NCBI RefSeq assembly: GCF_024166365.1
Contig: NC_064835.1
Coordinates: forward strand, 59,128,607 to 59,192,606
Length of the DNA: 64,000 nt
Reading direction: 5' to 3'
DNA from: Elephas maximus indicus
Taxonomy: Eukaryota > Chordata > Mammalia > Proboscidea > Elephantidae
Under the pieces are notes generated by a model. The model saw nothing but the letters and a program-made list of their open reading frames with translations. It was not told where the DNA came from and made no database searches. Shown here piece by piece: positions 46,624 through 58,200 of the stretch. The translations under genes were made by a program, and so were the position numbers. The stretch's first letter is position 1. Each line of letters starts with the position of its first letter.

Positions 46624-47640
46624 TATCAACCAGGGCTCAATACAAGAAGAAGAACCACTGCAATAGACCGAGAGACAGACAGATGAATAGACAGATAGAT
46701 AATAGATAGATAGACAGACTGACCGATTGACATATAGTTAGATAGATAGGTAGGAAGAGAGAGATAGGTAGGTAGGTAGATCAAGTCTGGAATTGATTGA
46801 GGGGCCCTGACTCTCTATTCTGGTGATTAGAGTTAGACTGCTGTACATTTGACCTAGAATTCTCCTGCTTGTACAGATCAAGTAAATATTTAGCAGATTT
46901 CCTATTTCACTCCTAGGAATGTGATGACTAAGTAATCAAGGCCATAAGTCCGTAAGAGTCAGACTATTTGGCTTACTTCTTTGACTCCACTGTCTATCAC
47001 TGTAACCATGCCCACCTTGTCTTTGTTGATTGAGTGGCCACCACTTGGCCCCTACCACTATGGGGTCCACTGCAGTTAGGTTTCTTAATTGGCAGTAGTT
47101 CCCATTGTCAATCTGACTTGCATAAAATAGCAATCACAGCAGCCATCAAGGATGCTGGGGTTTCCTTCACAAATTCATTCCTCACCATTGTAGTAAAAGA
47201 TGTGTCCTCTGGACTCTCCATGTGTGGGTCCGTGAGTCTAACCTGATAAATCCACTCTAGCATGCCAATTTCCCTACGCCTTCTTCTTCTACAGTATACA
47301 GTATACCAATGCAAGTCTGGTACTTCAGCTTGATTTAGTGTAGGCCACCGTTTGATCCATGCTTCAGCAAAGATAGATGATAGATAGAGAGATAAATAAT
47401 AAATATATAGACGTAGAGGTTTGTAAGGAATTTGTCAGAGGGATTTGACCTTATGCAAATGTGGGAGCTGGCTGCAGAGTCTCTGCAAGGCTGTTGTCCT
47501 CAGGCTTCTCATTCCTTTTAAATTTGCCTCTAAAAATGTAATGGGGATTCTTTTGAAATTCAACTTTTCTAGGTCATTCCTTGTATAGATCATAATAACA
47601 TTTAGAGGTCTCAAGATCACTGATTGTCTCCATCAAAAAT
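46624..47640 (-). mobile_element. ERVL gag fragment enclosed by LTR and GATA-rich sequence
   Basis: 46790-47365 matches the gag part at 3409-3990 (plus-strand phrases such as TTCTGGTGATTAGAGTTAG and GTGTAGGCCACC). Before it lies an LTR end (GTATCAACCAGGGCTCAATA) and a GATA-type microsatellite (46670-46780). After it lies another GATA stretch (47366-47405) and LTR body (AGGTTTGTAAGGAATTTGTC ... GGAGCTGGCTGCAG). It looks like one LTR split by a gag piece. No coding frame survives. Confidence 0.65.
46670..46780. repeat. GATA/GACA/GGTA microsatellite
   Basis: Imperfect GATA, GACA and GGTA tetranucleotides inside LTR-derived sequence. Confidence 0.9.
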
Positions 47641-48228
47641 TAAGACCTTATTGCCAATCTAAAGCTCACTGGCTCTCAAATGATACCAGGCACAGGAAAA
47701 TGGCCCACAAAATAGCCTTTAGACAGTTTTTCATAAATTAATCCCCCCAGAAGATCTTGGAGAAATTATAAAATGACTATTAAACTGCATAATGGTCCAT
47801 GCAGTTTTCATATTACATAGAAAAGAATTCCAATGAATTTTAATTGTAGATATTTTCCAAAAGACTAAAAGTATTTTACATATATCAAAGAAGACATAAA
47901 TTTTTTTCTATTATACATATGATTTTCTTAATGTCCGTATTCTTGTTCATAGTACTTAGAATTTTTACCTAATTTAAAAATCAATCATCTCTTATTGTAG
48001 AAAATTTGGAAACTTCAGAAAAGTATAAAGAAGAAAAATCAAACCTTTTTATTATGTAGCTACAATCTTAAATCCAAAGAAAAATATTTTAAGGTATTTT
48101 TATTTCAGTATGTAGATGCAATATATTAAAAACAAAAATGTAGAAAAAAAGTAGAGTTGGTATATGTTTTGCTGCGTATATTCTTAACAACAAGCAACAA
48201 ATAAATAAAATTTAGAAAATAAAAAACA
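47641..48228. other. Unique AT-rich sequence, no gene seen
   Basis: Nothing recognised. Confidence 0.5.
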
Positions 48229-48382
48229 AACCTGTTGCCATCAAGCCAATCCTGACTCTTAATGACCCTATAGGATGGAGTAGAACTGCCCCATACGGTT
48301 TCCAAGAGGCAGTAGGTGGATTCGAACTGCCAACATTTTGGTTAGCAGCCGCGGCTCTTAATCACTATGCCACCAGGGTTTC
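48229..48382 (-). repeat. AfroSINE-type SINE, near full length
   Basis: Reverse copy: CCTGTTGCCATCAAGCCAAT tail, CTATGCCACCAGGGTTTCT head. Confidence 0.9.
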
Positions 48383-48484
48383 TACACTTTGTATGTACTA
48401 GAATAAAAGCTTCATGACAACAGAGCCTGTGTATACTTACAGATCAACAAGTGTGTATCTGTGTTTATATATGTGTACACACAG

Positions 48485-49902
48485 ATGCAGCACTGGGGGT
48501 GCTCACTTGTCTATGCCAAGAAATATGAAAGACAGCTTCCTGGCCAACTGACTGGAAGAGATCCGTATTTATGCCTATTCCCAAGAAAGGTGATCCAACC
48601 AAATGTGGAAATTATAGAACAATATCATTAATATCACACGCAAGCAAAATTTTGCTGAAGATCATTCAAAAGTGGCTGCAGCAGTATATCTACAGGGAAC
48701 TCCCAGAAATTCAGGCTGGTTTCAGAAGAGGACGTGGAACCAGGGATATCATTGCTGATGTCAGATGGATCCTGGCTGAAAGCAGAGAATACCAGAAGGA
48801 TGTTTATCTGTGTTTTATTGACTATGCCAAGGCATTCAACTGTGTGGATCATAACAAATTATGGCTAACATTGTGAAGAATGGGAATTCCAGAACACTTA
48901 ATTGTGCTCATGAGGAACCTTTACATAGATCAAGAGGCAGTTGTTCGGACAGAACAAGGGGATACTGATTGGTTTAAAGTCAGGAAAGGTGTGTGTCAGG
49001 GTTGTATTCTTTCACCATACATGTTTAAACTGTATGCTGAACAAATAATACGAGAAGCTGGACTATATGAAGAAGAACGGGGCATCAGGATCGGGGGAAA
49101 ACTCATTAACAACCTGCGTTATGCAGATGACACAACCTTGCTTGCTGAAAGTGGAGAGGACTTGAAGCACTTACTAATGAATATCAAAGACCACACCCTT
49201 CAGTATGGATTACACCTCAACATAAAGAAAGCAAAAATCCTCCCAACTGGACCAATGAGCAACATCATAACAAATGGAGAAAAAAATTGAAGTTGTCAAG
49301 GATTTCATTTTACTTGGATCCACAATCAACAGCCATGGAAGCAGCAGTCAAGAAATCAAAAGACGCATTGCATTGGGTAAATTGCCACAAAGGACCTCTT
49401 CAAAGTGTTGAAGAACAAAGATGTCACCCTGAAGACTAAGGTGCGCCTGAACCAAGCCATGATATTTTCAATCACATCATATGCATGTGAAAGTTGGACA
49501 ATGAAAAAGGAAGACTGAAGAAGAGTTGATGATTTTGAATTGTGGTGTTGGCGAAGAATATTGAATATATCATGGACTGCCAGAAGAACGAACAAATCTG
49601 TCTTGGAAGAAGTGCGGCCAGACTGCTCCTCAGAGATAAGGATGGCGAAACTGTCTTACATACTTTGGACATATTGTCAGGAGGGATCAGTCCCTGGAGA
49701 AGGACATCATGCTTGGCAGAGTACAGGGTCAGTGGAAAAGAGGAAGACCCTCAATGAGGTGGATTGACACAGTGGCTGCAACAGTGAGCTCAAGCATAAT
49801 AACGATTGTAAGGATGGCACAGGACCAGGCAGTGTTTCGTTCTGTTGTGCATAGGGTCGCTATGAGTCAGAACCGACTTGACGGCACCTAACAACAACAG
49901 CA
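48485..49902 (+). mobile_element. RTE-clade (BovB-like) LINE, 5'-truncated, best-preserved copy
   Basis: RT fingers/palm at 48571-48876 (FRRGRGTRDIIADVRWILAE) and palm/thumb at 48880-49290 are in the same frame, separated only by TGA at 48874-48876. YADD lies at 49120-49131 with both catalytic Asp codons kept. The C-terminal part follows in another frame (49540-49767). It ends GACGGCACCTAACAACAACA without poly(A). The N-terminal endonuclease is absent. Target duplications were not identified. Confidence 0.9.
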
Positions 49903-49973
49903 ATACACTTGTTGATATATACATATACACATATATGTACAGACCTGCTGATTTATTTACTTATTTATTTTTT

Positions 49974-50437
49974 AGCTTTAACAAAGAGAAATTTATTCTC
50001 TTACAGTCTAGTAGGTTAGAAGTCCAAATTCAGGGTGTCAGTTCCATGGGAAGACTTTCTTCCTCTGTTGGTTCTGGAGAAAGGTCCTTGTCATCAATCT
50101 TTCCCCGGTCGAAGAGTTTTTCAGGCACAGGGACCCCAGGTCCAAAGGATGTGCTCTGCTCCCAGTGCTGCTTTCTTGGTGGTATGAGTTCCCCGTTTCT
50201 CTGCTTGCTTCTCTTTTATATCTCTAAAGTGATTGGCTTAGGACACTATCTAATCTTGTAGATCTCTTCAATATAACTGCCACTAATCCATCTCATTAAC
50301 ATCATAGTGGGAAGATTTATAACACATAGGAAAATCATATCAGATGACGAAATGGTCAACAATCATACAAATACTGGAATCATGGCCTAGCCAAATTGAT
50401 ACACATATTTTTGGGGGACACAATTCAATCCATGACA
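49974..50437 (-). repeat. Family X LTR copy ending in an A-rich tail
   Basis: Minus strand: starts TGTCATGGATTGAATTGTGT at 50437 and runs to GAGAATAAATTTCTCTTTG. It then passes into TAAAAAATAAATAAGTAAAT instead of the LTR's last about 50 bp. This suggests an RNA cleaved at the LTR poly(A) site and copied back, though a degenerate junction is possible. Confidence 0.65.
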
Positions 50438-50439
50438 GT

Positions 50440-50545
50440 GGCCTATTGGAAACAGACTGCTGGACCTGTCTCTGGGTGGGTTCAAACCGCTACCCCTTTG
50501 ACTAGTAGTAGAACATTTAACCATTTGCGCTACCCAGAGATTCCT
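50440..50545 (-). repeat. SINE head half
   Basis: Reverse, with long-variant middle (GGAAACAGACTGCTGGACCT) and head AACATTTAACCATTTGCGC. The tail half is missing. Confidence 0.75.
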
Positions 50546-52792
50546 GATGTAGACATATGAAGTTTCTTTTTTTTAACATTTAAAATAAAAGCTATTTTAT
50601 TTCATTTTATTTTTGTTGTCGTTTTAACCTGGGAGATGCTATACAATTGTCAATAATTTCTCTGGTCTTCTGTCTTGTTGCTTTAAAATCCTTTCTTTAC
50701 TTTAGACTCTTCATCAGCCCCTAAAGACACACAACTCTCAATCCACCCTTTCCCTCCTTCATCATGCTTACCCCATAGTTTGGCCTAGAACACTCCAAAC
50801 AAAGGCCTGAGCAGGGCTTTCTAAAGGACCACAACAACACTGTTAAGAAGCAGCTCTGCAAGGAAGGCTGGAAGAGGAATAGAAGAAGGGCAGAGCCAGC
50901 TGGTCTGCTGGCCTGGCAGGAGGGAGAGGCGAAGGATGCTGTCAGCTCCAAAGCAGGACTGATTTATTTGACATATTATTTTATGTCAGGCTTTGCCCTA
51001 AGCACTGAGGATAGAGATTAAAAAAATAATAAAAATAAAATAAAACTCACACATAAGCCCTGTTGTCATGGAGCTTTTATTCTATTACGCACAAAAAATA
51101 TAACTGTATAATTTTAACAAACTAGCATCACGCTTTTAGAAGTTGCTTCATGCCCTTATGTGTGAATAATCCGGTTTTTATAGGGAAACTTTTAACTACC
51201 ATCCAATTTTAGACTCTGCTTCTCACAAATGTAAAGCCGTGTATGTCTTTTTGGAGTAACCCATGCATATGGACACAATTAGCATTTTATAGCTACAACT
51301 ATTTAACTAAAAGTGTATTTCTGTCCAATAGATCTAGAGTATGTGATTGCTTTACCAAAGTAGTGAAAGAAAAAACAGACATTATCTTTTTGGAAGCACA
51401 TCGAATCGCTAAAACCTGAAATATATTGAAATATTTTCAGTATTACACAATGAAATGCATTGACAGATTATTTAATTACTAAAATATTTGTAAATATGTG
51501 CACGGTTCTGCAATTTTCTACATCTCTGATAGGGTTTTGCAAGAAGCAGAAAAAGTTACTGATGTTGGCACAAAGTCAAGATGCTTGATTGGAATTGTTT
51601 TAATCCAAATCTATATATTTTGAGCCTTTTGTTCCTTAAAGTACCCTTTACCTAAGTCTAATGTTAGAAGAGAAAGGACATTAGAATACATATTCTCTAG
51701 AGCATTTCTGTAGAAGAACCAAGAGTAGTAACACATTTAGATGCTTGCATCTAGAAATTGTAAGCTGTTAAGTGGAAGACAAGCTGTTGGTGTGTTCAAA
51801 GTTCTCTTCAGACTGTTCATCAAAGTTCTACTGCACGCACCTTTACTCTGTTTTTGATATAAACATTTTAAAGGCAAGTCTTCTGATGTTCCTCTTGCTT
51901 CCTCTGCCTCCTACCACTGAAGAAATAGGTTTTCAAGTCCGAGTGATAATCACGTAATATTATTTCCTAAGTCTACCCCTTCATCTTCATTGCCACCACC
52001 AACATTGTTGGTCCACTTGGAAAGCTTTCCAAGTGATTACCAGCTCTCTCCTTCTCAACTCAACTTTTATTAAATCTCCTGAAAGAAAACTTTCAGTACA
52101 TATTGAAAACAAATACACCCAAACACACACACATATGCAAAACCCTCAGTATTTTGCTTTTAGGTAGCATTTAAACTCCTCTTGCAGGCGTCTAATGTTA
52201 TCAACTTAAATGTGGCAGAGATTCTTTACTGAAATAAGAACTCTAAGAGCGATAGATTTAATATATATTCTTTCTCCATGAATGTAGAAGAAGTAATTAA
52301 TATTGATGTTCAGTTGGCTTCAGAAAGAAAACTCAAAAAAGTGTTTTTGAGGAGGAGGCATCTCAGGCTTCTGGACAGATGAGAATCAAAGCCACTAGTC
52401 ACCGCAGGCACTTTCCACCAGCAGATTCTGGTCCAAGGCTGAGGCTGAGAACATGGATAAGAGGTGCTAGCAGCACTCAAAGAGGGAAAGGTCCAGAGTG
52501 AGAACGGTTTAGAGTACTAATTTCTCCTGCTACTACTCCTACTCCATCTGGGAGCCTCAAGGTGGACGAGTTGGAAGGTGGAGCTGTCTTGCCCCTGTCT
52601 CAGGAGGGTCATCAGCAAAAGCCTTCAGCAGCCATCCCCCAAAGGACCTGGTCTTTCCCTAGTTGCACCAGAGTCTACAAGTCCAAGAAACTGGAAAACA
52701 GAGACTTTAAATTTTATTATGAGTACAACACAGGTATTTAATGATATCAAATCAATATTGCAAATCTTTTAGAAGCTTTAATTTCTAGGATC
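50546..52792. other. Unique sequence, no gene seen
   Basis: The sequence upstream of the L1 shows no repeat I recognise. Short frames of 60-76 codons have no motifs. Confidence 0.5.
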
Positions 52793-52806
52793 AAAAGCTA
52801 TAGCCA

Positions 52807-53815
52807 GGGGGTGGATCCAAGATGGCGGACTAGGCAGACGCTACCTTGGATCCCTCTTACAACAAAGACACGGAAAAACAAGTGAATCGATCACGTACAT
52901 AACAATCTACGAACCCTGAACAACAAACACAGATTTAGAGACGGAGAACGAACTAATACAGGGAAGCAGCGATTGTTTCCAGAGCCTGGAGCCAGCATAC
53001 CAGTCAGGTACGGCACAAGCACAGAGAGCTGCTCCACCCCCCTGAACTAACCCCCGGAGGGAGACCAGCTGGTTCCGCTGGTGGCGTGGGACGCAGCAGG
53101 TAGGAGAAGTTCCCGGGAGGCAGTGACCGGTCTTGGAGCAGGAAGAGCAGCGTCCCAGCCAGCGAACCATCCCGCCGGGATTTGGACTGGACGCAGGTAC
53201 GACATAAACATGGAGAGCTGCTCCACCCCCCTGAACTAACCCCGGGAAGGGGCCCAGCCTATAGGAGAAGTCCCCGGGAGGCAGCGACTGGTATTGGAGC
53301 GGGGAGAACAGCGTCCCAGCCAGGACACTCGGTCACGGCACAAGCACGGGGAGCTGCTCCACCCATCTGAACTAACCCCGGGAGGGGGTCCACCTGGTTC
53401 GCGGGGGCGGCACGGCCATGCGGCTGGAGGGACGAGAAGTCCCCGGGAGGCAGCGACTGATTTTGGAGTCGAGAATGCACCGTCCCAGTAGGAGAGCCTT
53501 GACGCTGGGCGTGGGGCTGGAAGCTGAGGATCTGACCGTGACTCCAGCGGGCCAGACCCCCCGGGGGCAATCTCCACACAGCCAGCACACATAGGCGATG
53601 TGCCCGCGGGAATCTCAGATATAATAGTCATTCCAAGCAAGACAAGCAACTCTGGCTATATTCTGAGGTGCTACTCTCCTATCTCTCTGTTCCCTCCCCC
53701 ACCCTCCCCAGGCGGCTTCATTAACATCCGAATAACCTGAGCCAGAGGGAGAACTCTGATAGGGGTCTGACTGCATTTTTTTTTTAGCAGATTTTCTGGA
53801 AAAACTAGTTTCCCA
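52807..53815 (+). promoter_or_regulatory. L1 5' UTR/promoter with tandem monomers
   Basis: Starts with a YY1-type site (CAAGATGGCGG, 52818-52828), the position used by human L1 to fix the start site. It is GC- and CpG-rich, unlike its surroundings. The block GAGCTGCTCCACCC recurs at 53026, 53215 and 53351, and CCGGGAGGCAG(T/C)GAC at about 53114, 53273 and 53443. This gives about three monomers of 135-190 bp. Tandem promoter monomers are known for rodent L1. Confidence 0.8.
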
Positions 53816-54835
53816 GTGATGGCTCGGAGACAACAATCCATATCAAACCACTTAAAGAAGCAGACCATGACAGCTTCTCCAACCCCCCAAACAAAAGAAT
53901 CAAAATCTTTCCCAAATGAAGATACAATCCTGGAATTATCAGATACAGAATATAAAAAACTAATTTACAGAATGCTTAAAGATATCACAAATGAAATTAG
54001 GATAACTGCAGAAAATGCCAAGGAACACACCGATAACACTGTTGAAGAACTCAAAAAGATTATTCAAGAACATAGTGGAAAAATTAATAAGTTGCAAGAA
54101 TCCATAGAGAGACAACATGTAGAAATCCAAAAGATTAACAATAAAATAACAGAATTAGACAACGCAATAGGAAGTCAGAGGAGCAGACTCGAGCAATTAG
54201 AATGCAGACTGGGACATCTGGAGGACCAGGGAATCAACACCAACATAGCTGAAAAAAAATCAGATAAAAGAATTTAAAAAAATGAAGAAACCCTAAGAAT
54301 TATGTGGGACTCTATCAAGACAGATAACTTGCGAGTGATTGGAGTCCCAGAACAGGGAAGGGGGACAGAAAACACAGAGAAAATAGTTGAAGAACTCCTG
54401 ACAGAAAACTTCCCTGACATCATGAAAGACGAAAGGATATCTATCCAAGATGCTCATCGAACCCCATTTAAGATTGATCCAAAAAGAAAAACACCAAGAC
54501 ATATTATCATCAAACTCACCAAAACCAAAGATAAACAGAAAATTTTAAAAGCAGCCAGGGAGAAAAGAAAGGTTTCCTTCAAGGGAGAATCAATAAGAAT
54601 AAGTTCAGACTACTCAGCAGAAACCATGCAGGCAAGAAGGGAATGGGACGACATATACAGAACACTGAAGGAGAAAAACTGCCAGCCAAGGATCATATAT
54701 CCAGCAAAACTCTCTCTCAAATATGAAGGCGAAATTAAGATATTTACAGACAAACACAAGTTTAGAGAATTTGCAAAAACCAAACCAAAGCTACAAGAAA
54801 TACTAAAGGATATTGTTTGGTCAGAGAACCAATAA
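53816..54835 (+). pseudogene. L1 ORF1 (RNA-binding chaperone), one in-frame stop
   Basis: ORF1p forms trimers that coat L1 RNA and act as a nucleic-acid chaperone. The frame spans 339 codons, the human length class, with a single TAA at codon 154 (54275-54277). Before it lies a basic N-terminus (MARRQQS) and a coiled coil with leucine/isoleucine heptads, about residues 60-140. After it lie the RRM (LRVIGVPEQ start) and C-terminal domain (IQDAHRTPF, ILKAAREK, then KIFTDKHKFREF). The start at 53816 is the first ATG of the frame. The stop falls between coiled coil and RRM, so any product would lack RNA binding. Confidence 0.93.
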
Positions 54836-55290
54836 TATCAGATATCAGCACAACACAAGGTCACAAAACAGAACGTCCTGATATCAACTCAAATAGGGAA
54901 ATCACAAAAACAAATTAAGATTAATTAAAAAAAAAAATACACATAACAGGGAATCATGGAAGTCAATAGGTAAAAGATCACAATAATCAAAAAGAGGGAC
55001 TAAATACAGGAGGCATTGAACTGCCATATGGAGAGAGATACAAGGTGATATAGAACAATACAAGTTAGGTTTTTACTTAGAAAAATAGGGGTAAATAATA
55101 AGGTAACCACAAAAAGGTATAACAACTCTATAGCTCAAGATAAAAGCCAAGAAAAACGTAACGACTCAACTAACATAAAGTCAAACACTGTGAAAATGAG
55201 GATCTCACAATTTACTAAGAAAAACGCCTCAGCACAAAAAAGTATGTGGAAAAATGAAATTGTCAACAACACACATAAAAAGGCATCAAA
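54836..55290 (+). other. L1 inter-ORF spacer, 455 bp
   Basis: A-rich, no open frame of note. Much longer than the roughly 60-bp spacer of human L1. No repeat or motif seen inside. Confidence 0.85.
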
Positions 55291-58200
55291 ATGACAGCAC
55301 TAAAAACTTATTTATCTATAATTACCCTGAATGTAAATGGACTAAATGCACCAATAAAGAGACAGAGAGTCACAGACTGGATAAAGAAACACGATCCATC
55401 TATATGCTGCCTACAAGAGACACACCTTAGACTTAGAGACACAAACAAACTAAAACTCAAAGGATGGAAAAAAGTATATCAAGCAAACAATAAGCAAAAA
55501 AGAAGAGAAGTAGCAATATTAATTTCTGACAAAATAGATTTTAGACTTAAATCCACCACAAAGGATAAAGAAGGACACTATATAATGATAAAAGGGACAA
55601 TTGATCAGGAAGACATAACCATATTAAATATTTATGCACCCAATGACAGGGCTGCAAGATACATAAATCAAATTTTAACAGAATTGAAAAGTGAGATAGA
55701 TACCTCCACAATTATAGTAGGAGACTTCAACACACCACTTTCGGAGAAGGACAGGACATCCAGTAAGGAGCTCAATAGAGACACGGAAGATCTAATTACA
55801 ACAATCAACCAAGTTGACCTCATTGACTTCTACAGAACTCTCCACCCAACTGCTGCAAAATATACTTTTTTTTCTAGCGCACATGGACCATTCTCTAGAA
55901 TAGACCACATATTAGGTCATAAAACAAACCTTTGCAGAGTCCAAAACATCGAAATATTACAAAGCATCTTCTCAGACCACAAGGCAATAAAACTAGAGAT
56001 CAATAACAGAAAAACTAGGGAAAAGAAATCAAATACTTGGAAAATGAACAATACCCTCCTGAAAAAAGACTGGGTTATAGAAGACATCAAGGAGGGAATA
56101 AGGAAATTCATAGAAAGCAACGAGAATGAAAATACTTCCTATCAAAACCTCTGGGACACAGCAAAAGCAGTGCTCAGAGGCCAATTTATATCGATAAATG
56201 CACACATACAAAAAGAAGAAAGAGCCAAAATCAGAGAACTGTCCCTACAACTTGAACAAATAGAAAGTGAGCAACAAAAGAACCCATCAGGCACCAGAAG
56301 AAAACAAATAATAAAAATTAGAGCTGAACTAAATGAATTAGAGAACAGAAAAACAATTGAAAGAATTAACAAAGCCAAAAGCTGGTTCTTTGAAAAAATT
56401 AACAAAATTGATAAACCATTGGCTAGACTGACTAAAGAAATACAGGAAAGGAAACAAATAACCCGAATAAGAAACGAGAAGGACCACATCACAACAGAGC
56501 CAAATGAAATTAAAAGAATCATTTCAGATTATTATGAAAAATTGTACTCTAACAAATTTGAAAACCTAGAAGAAATGGATGAATTCCTGGAAAAACACTA
56601 CCTACCTAAACTAACACATTCAGAAGTAGAACAACTAAATAGACCCATAACAAAAAAAGAGATTGAAACGGTAATCAAAAAACTCCCAACAAAAAAAAGC
56701 CCTGGCCCGGACGGCTTCACTGCAGAGTTCTACCAAACTTTCAGAGAAGAGTTAACACCACTACTTCTGAAGGTATTCCAAAGCATAGAAAATGACTGAA
56801 TACTACCCAACTCATTCTATGAAGCCACCATCTCCCTGATACCAAAACCAGGTAAAGACATTACAAAAAAAGAAAATTTTAGACCTATATCCCTCATGAA
56901 CATAGATGCAAAAATCCTCAACAAAATTCTAGCCAATAGAATCCAACAACACATCAAAAAAATAATACACCCTGATCAAGTGGGATTTATACCAGGTATG
57001 CAAGGCTGGTTTAATATCAGAAAAACCATTAATGTAATCCATCACATAAATAAAACAAAAGACAAAAACCACATGATCTTATCAATTGATGCAGAAAAGG
57101 CATTTGACAAAGTCCAACACCCATTTATGATAAAAACTCTTACCAAAATAGGAATTGAAGGAAAATTCCTCAACATAATAAAGGGCATCTATGCAAAGCC
57201 AACAGCCAATATCACTCTAAATGGAGAGAACCTGAAAGCATTTCCCTTGAGAACGGGAACCAGACAAGGATGTCCTTTATCACCGCTCTTATTCAACATC
57301 GTGCTGGAAGTCCTAGCCAGGGCAATTAGGCTAGACAAAGAAATAAAAGGTAGCCGGATTGGCAAGGAAAAAGTAAAGCTATCACTATTTGCAGATGACA
57401 TGATTGTATACACAGAAAACCCTAAGGAATCCTCCAGAAAACTACTGAAACTAATAGAAGAGTTTGGCAGAGTCTCAGGTTATAAAATAAACGTACAAAA
57501 ATCACTTGGATTCCTCTACATCAACAAAAAGAACACCGAAGAGGAAATAACCAAATCAATACCATTCACAGTAGCCCCCAAGAAGATAAGATACTTAGGA
57601 ATAAATCTTACCAAGGATGTAAAAGACTTATACAAAGAAAACTACAAAGCTCTACTACAAGAAATTCAAAAGGACATACTTAAGTGGAAAAACATACCTT
57701 GCTCATGGATAGGAAGACTTAACATAGTAAAAATGTCTATTCTACCAAAAGCCATCTATACATATAACGCACTTCCGATCCAAATTCCAATGTCATATTT
57801 TAAGGGGATAGAGAAAGAAATCACCAATTTCATATGGAAGGGAAAGAAGCCCCGGATAAGCAAAGCACTACTGAAAAAGAAGAAGAAAGTGGGAGGCCTC
57901 ACTTTACCTGACTTCAGAAGCTATTATACAGCCACAGTAGTCAAAACAGCCTGGCACTGGTACAACAACAGGCACATAGACCAATGGAACAGAATTGAGA
58001 ACCCAGACATAGATCCATCCACGTATGAGCAGCTGATATTTGACAAAGGACCAGTGTCAATTAATTGGGGAAAAGATAGCCTTTTTAACAAATGGTGCTG
58101 GCGAAACTGGATATCCATTTGCAAAAGAATGAAACAGGACCCATACCTCACACCATGCACAAAAACTAACTCCAAGTGGATCAAAGACCTAAACGTAAAG

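Noticed and set aside
48460..49940. Target-site duplication around the RTE at 48485-49902
   Set aside because: ATAT/ACAC-rich flanks on both sides look alike, but the similarity is low-complexity and not convincing.
53236..53649. 137-codon minus-strand frame in GC-rich DNA
   Set aside because: Antisense of the L1 5' UTR monomers; GC-rich tandem sequence keeps the frame open by chance.
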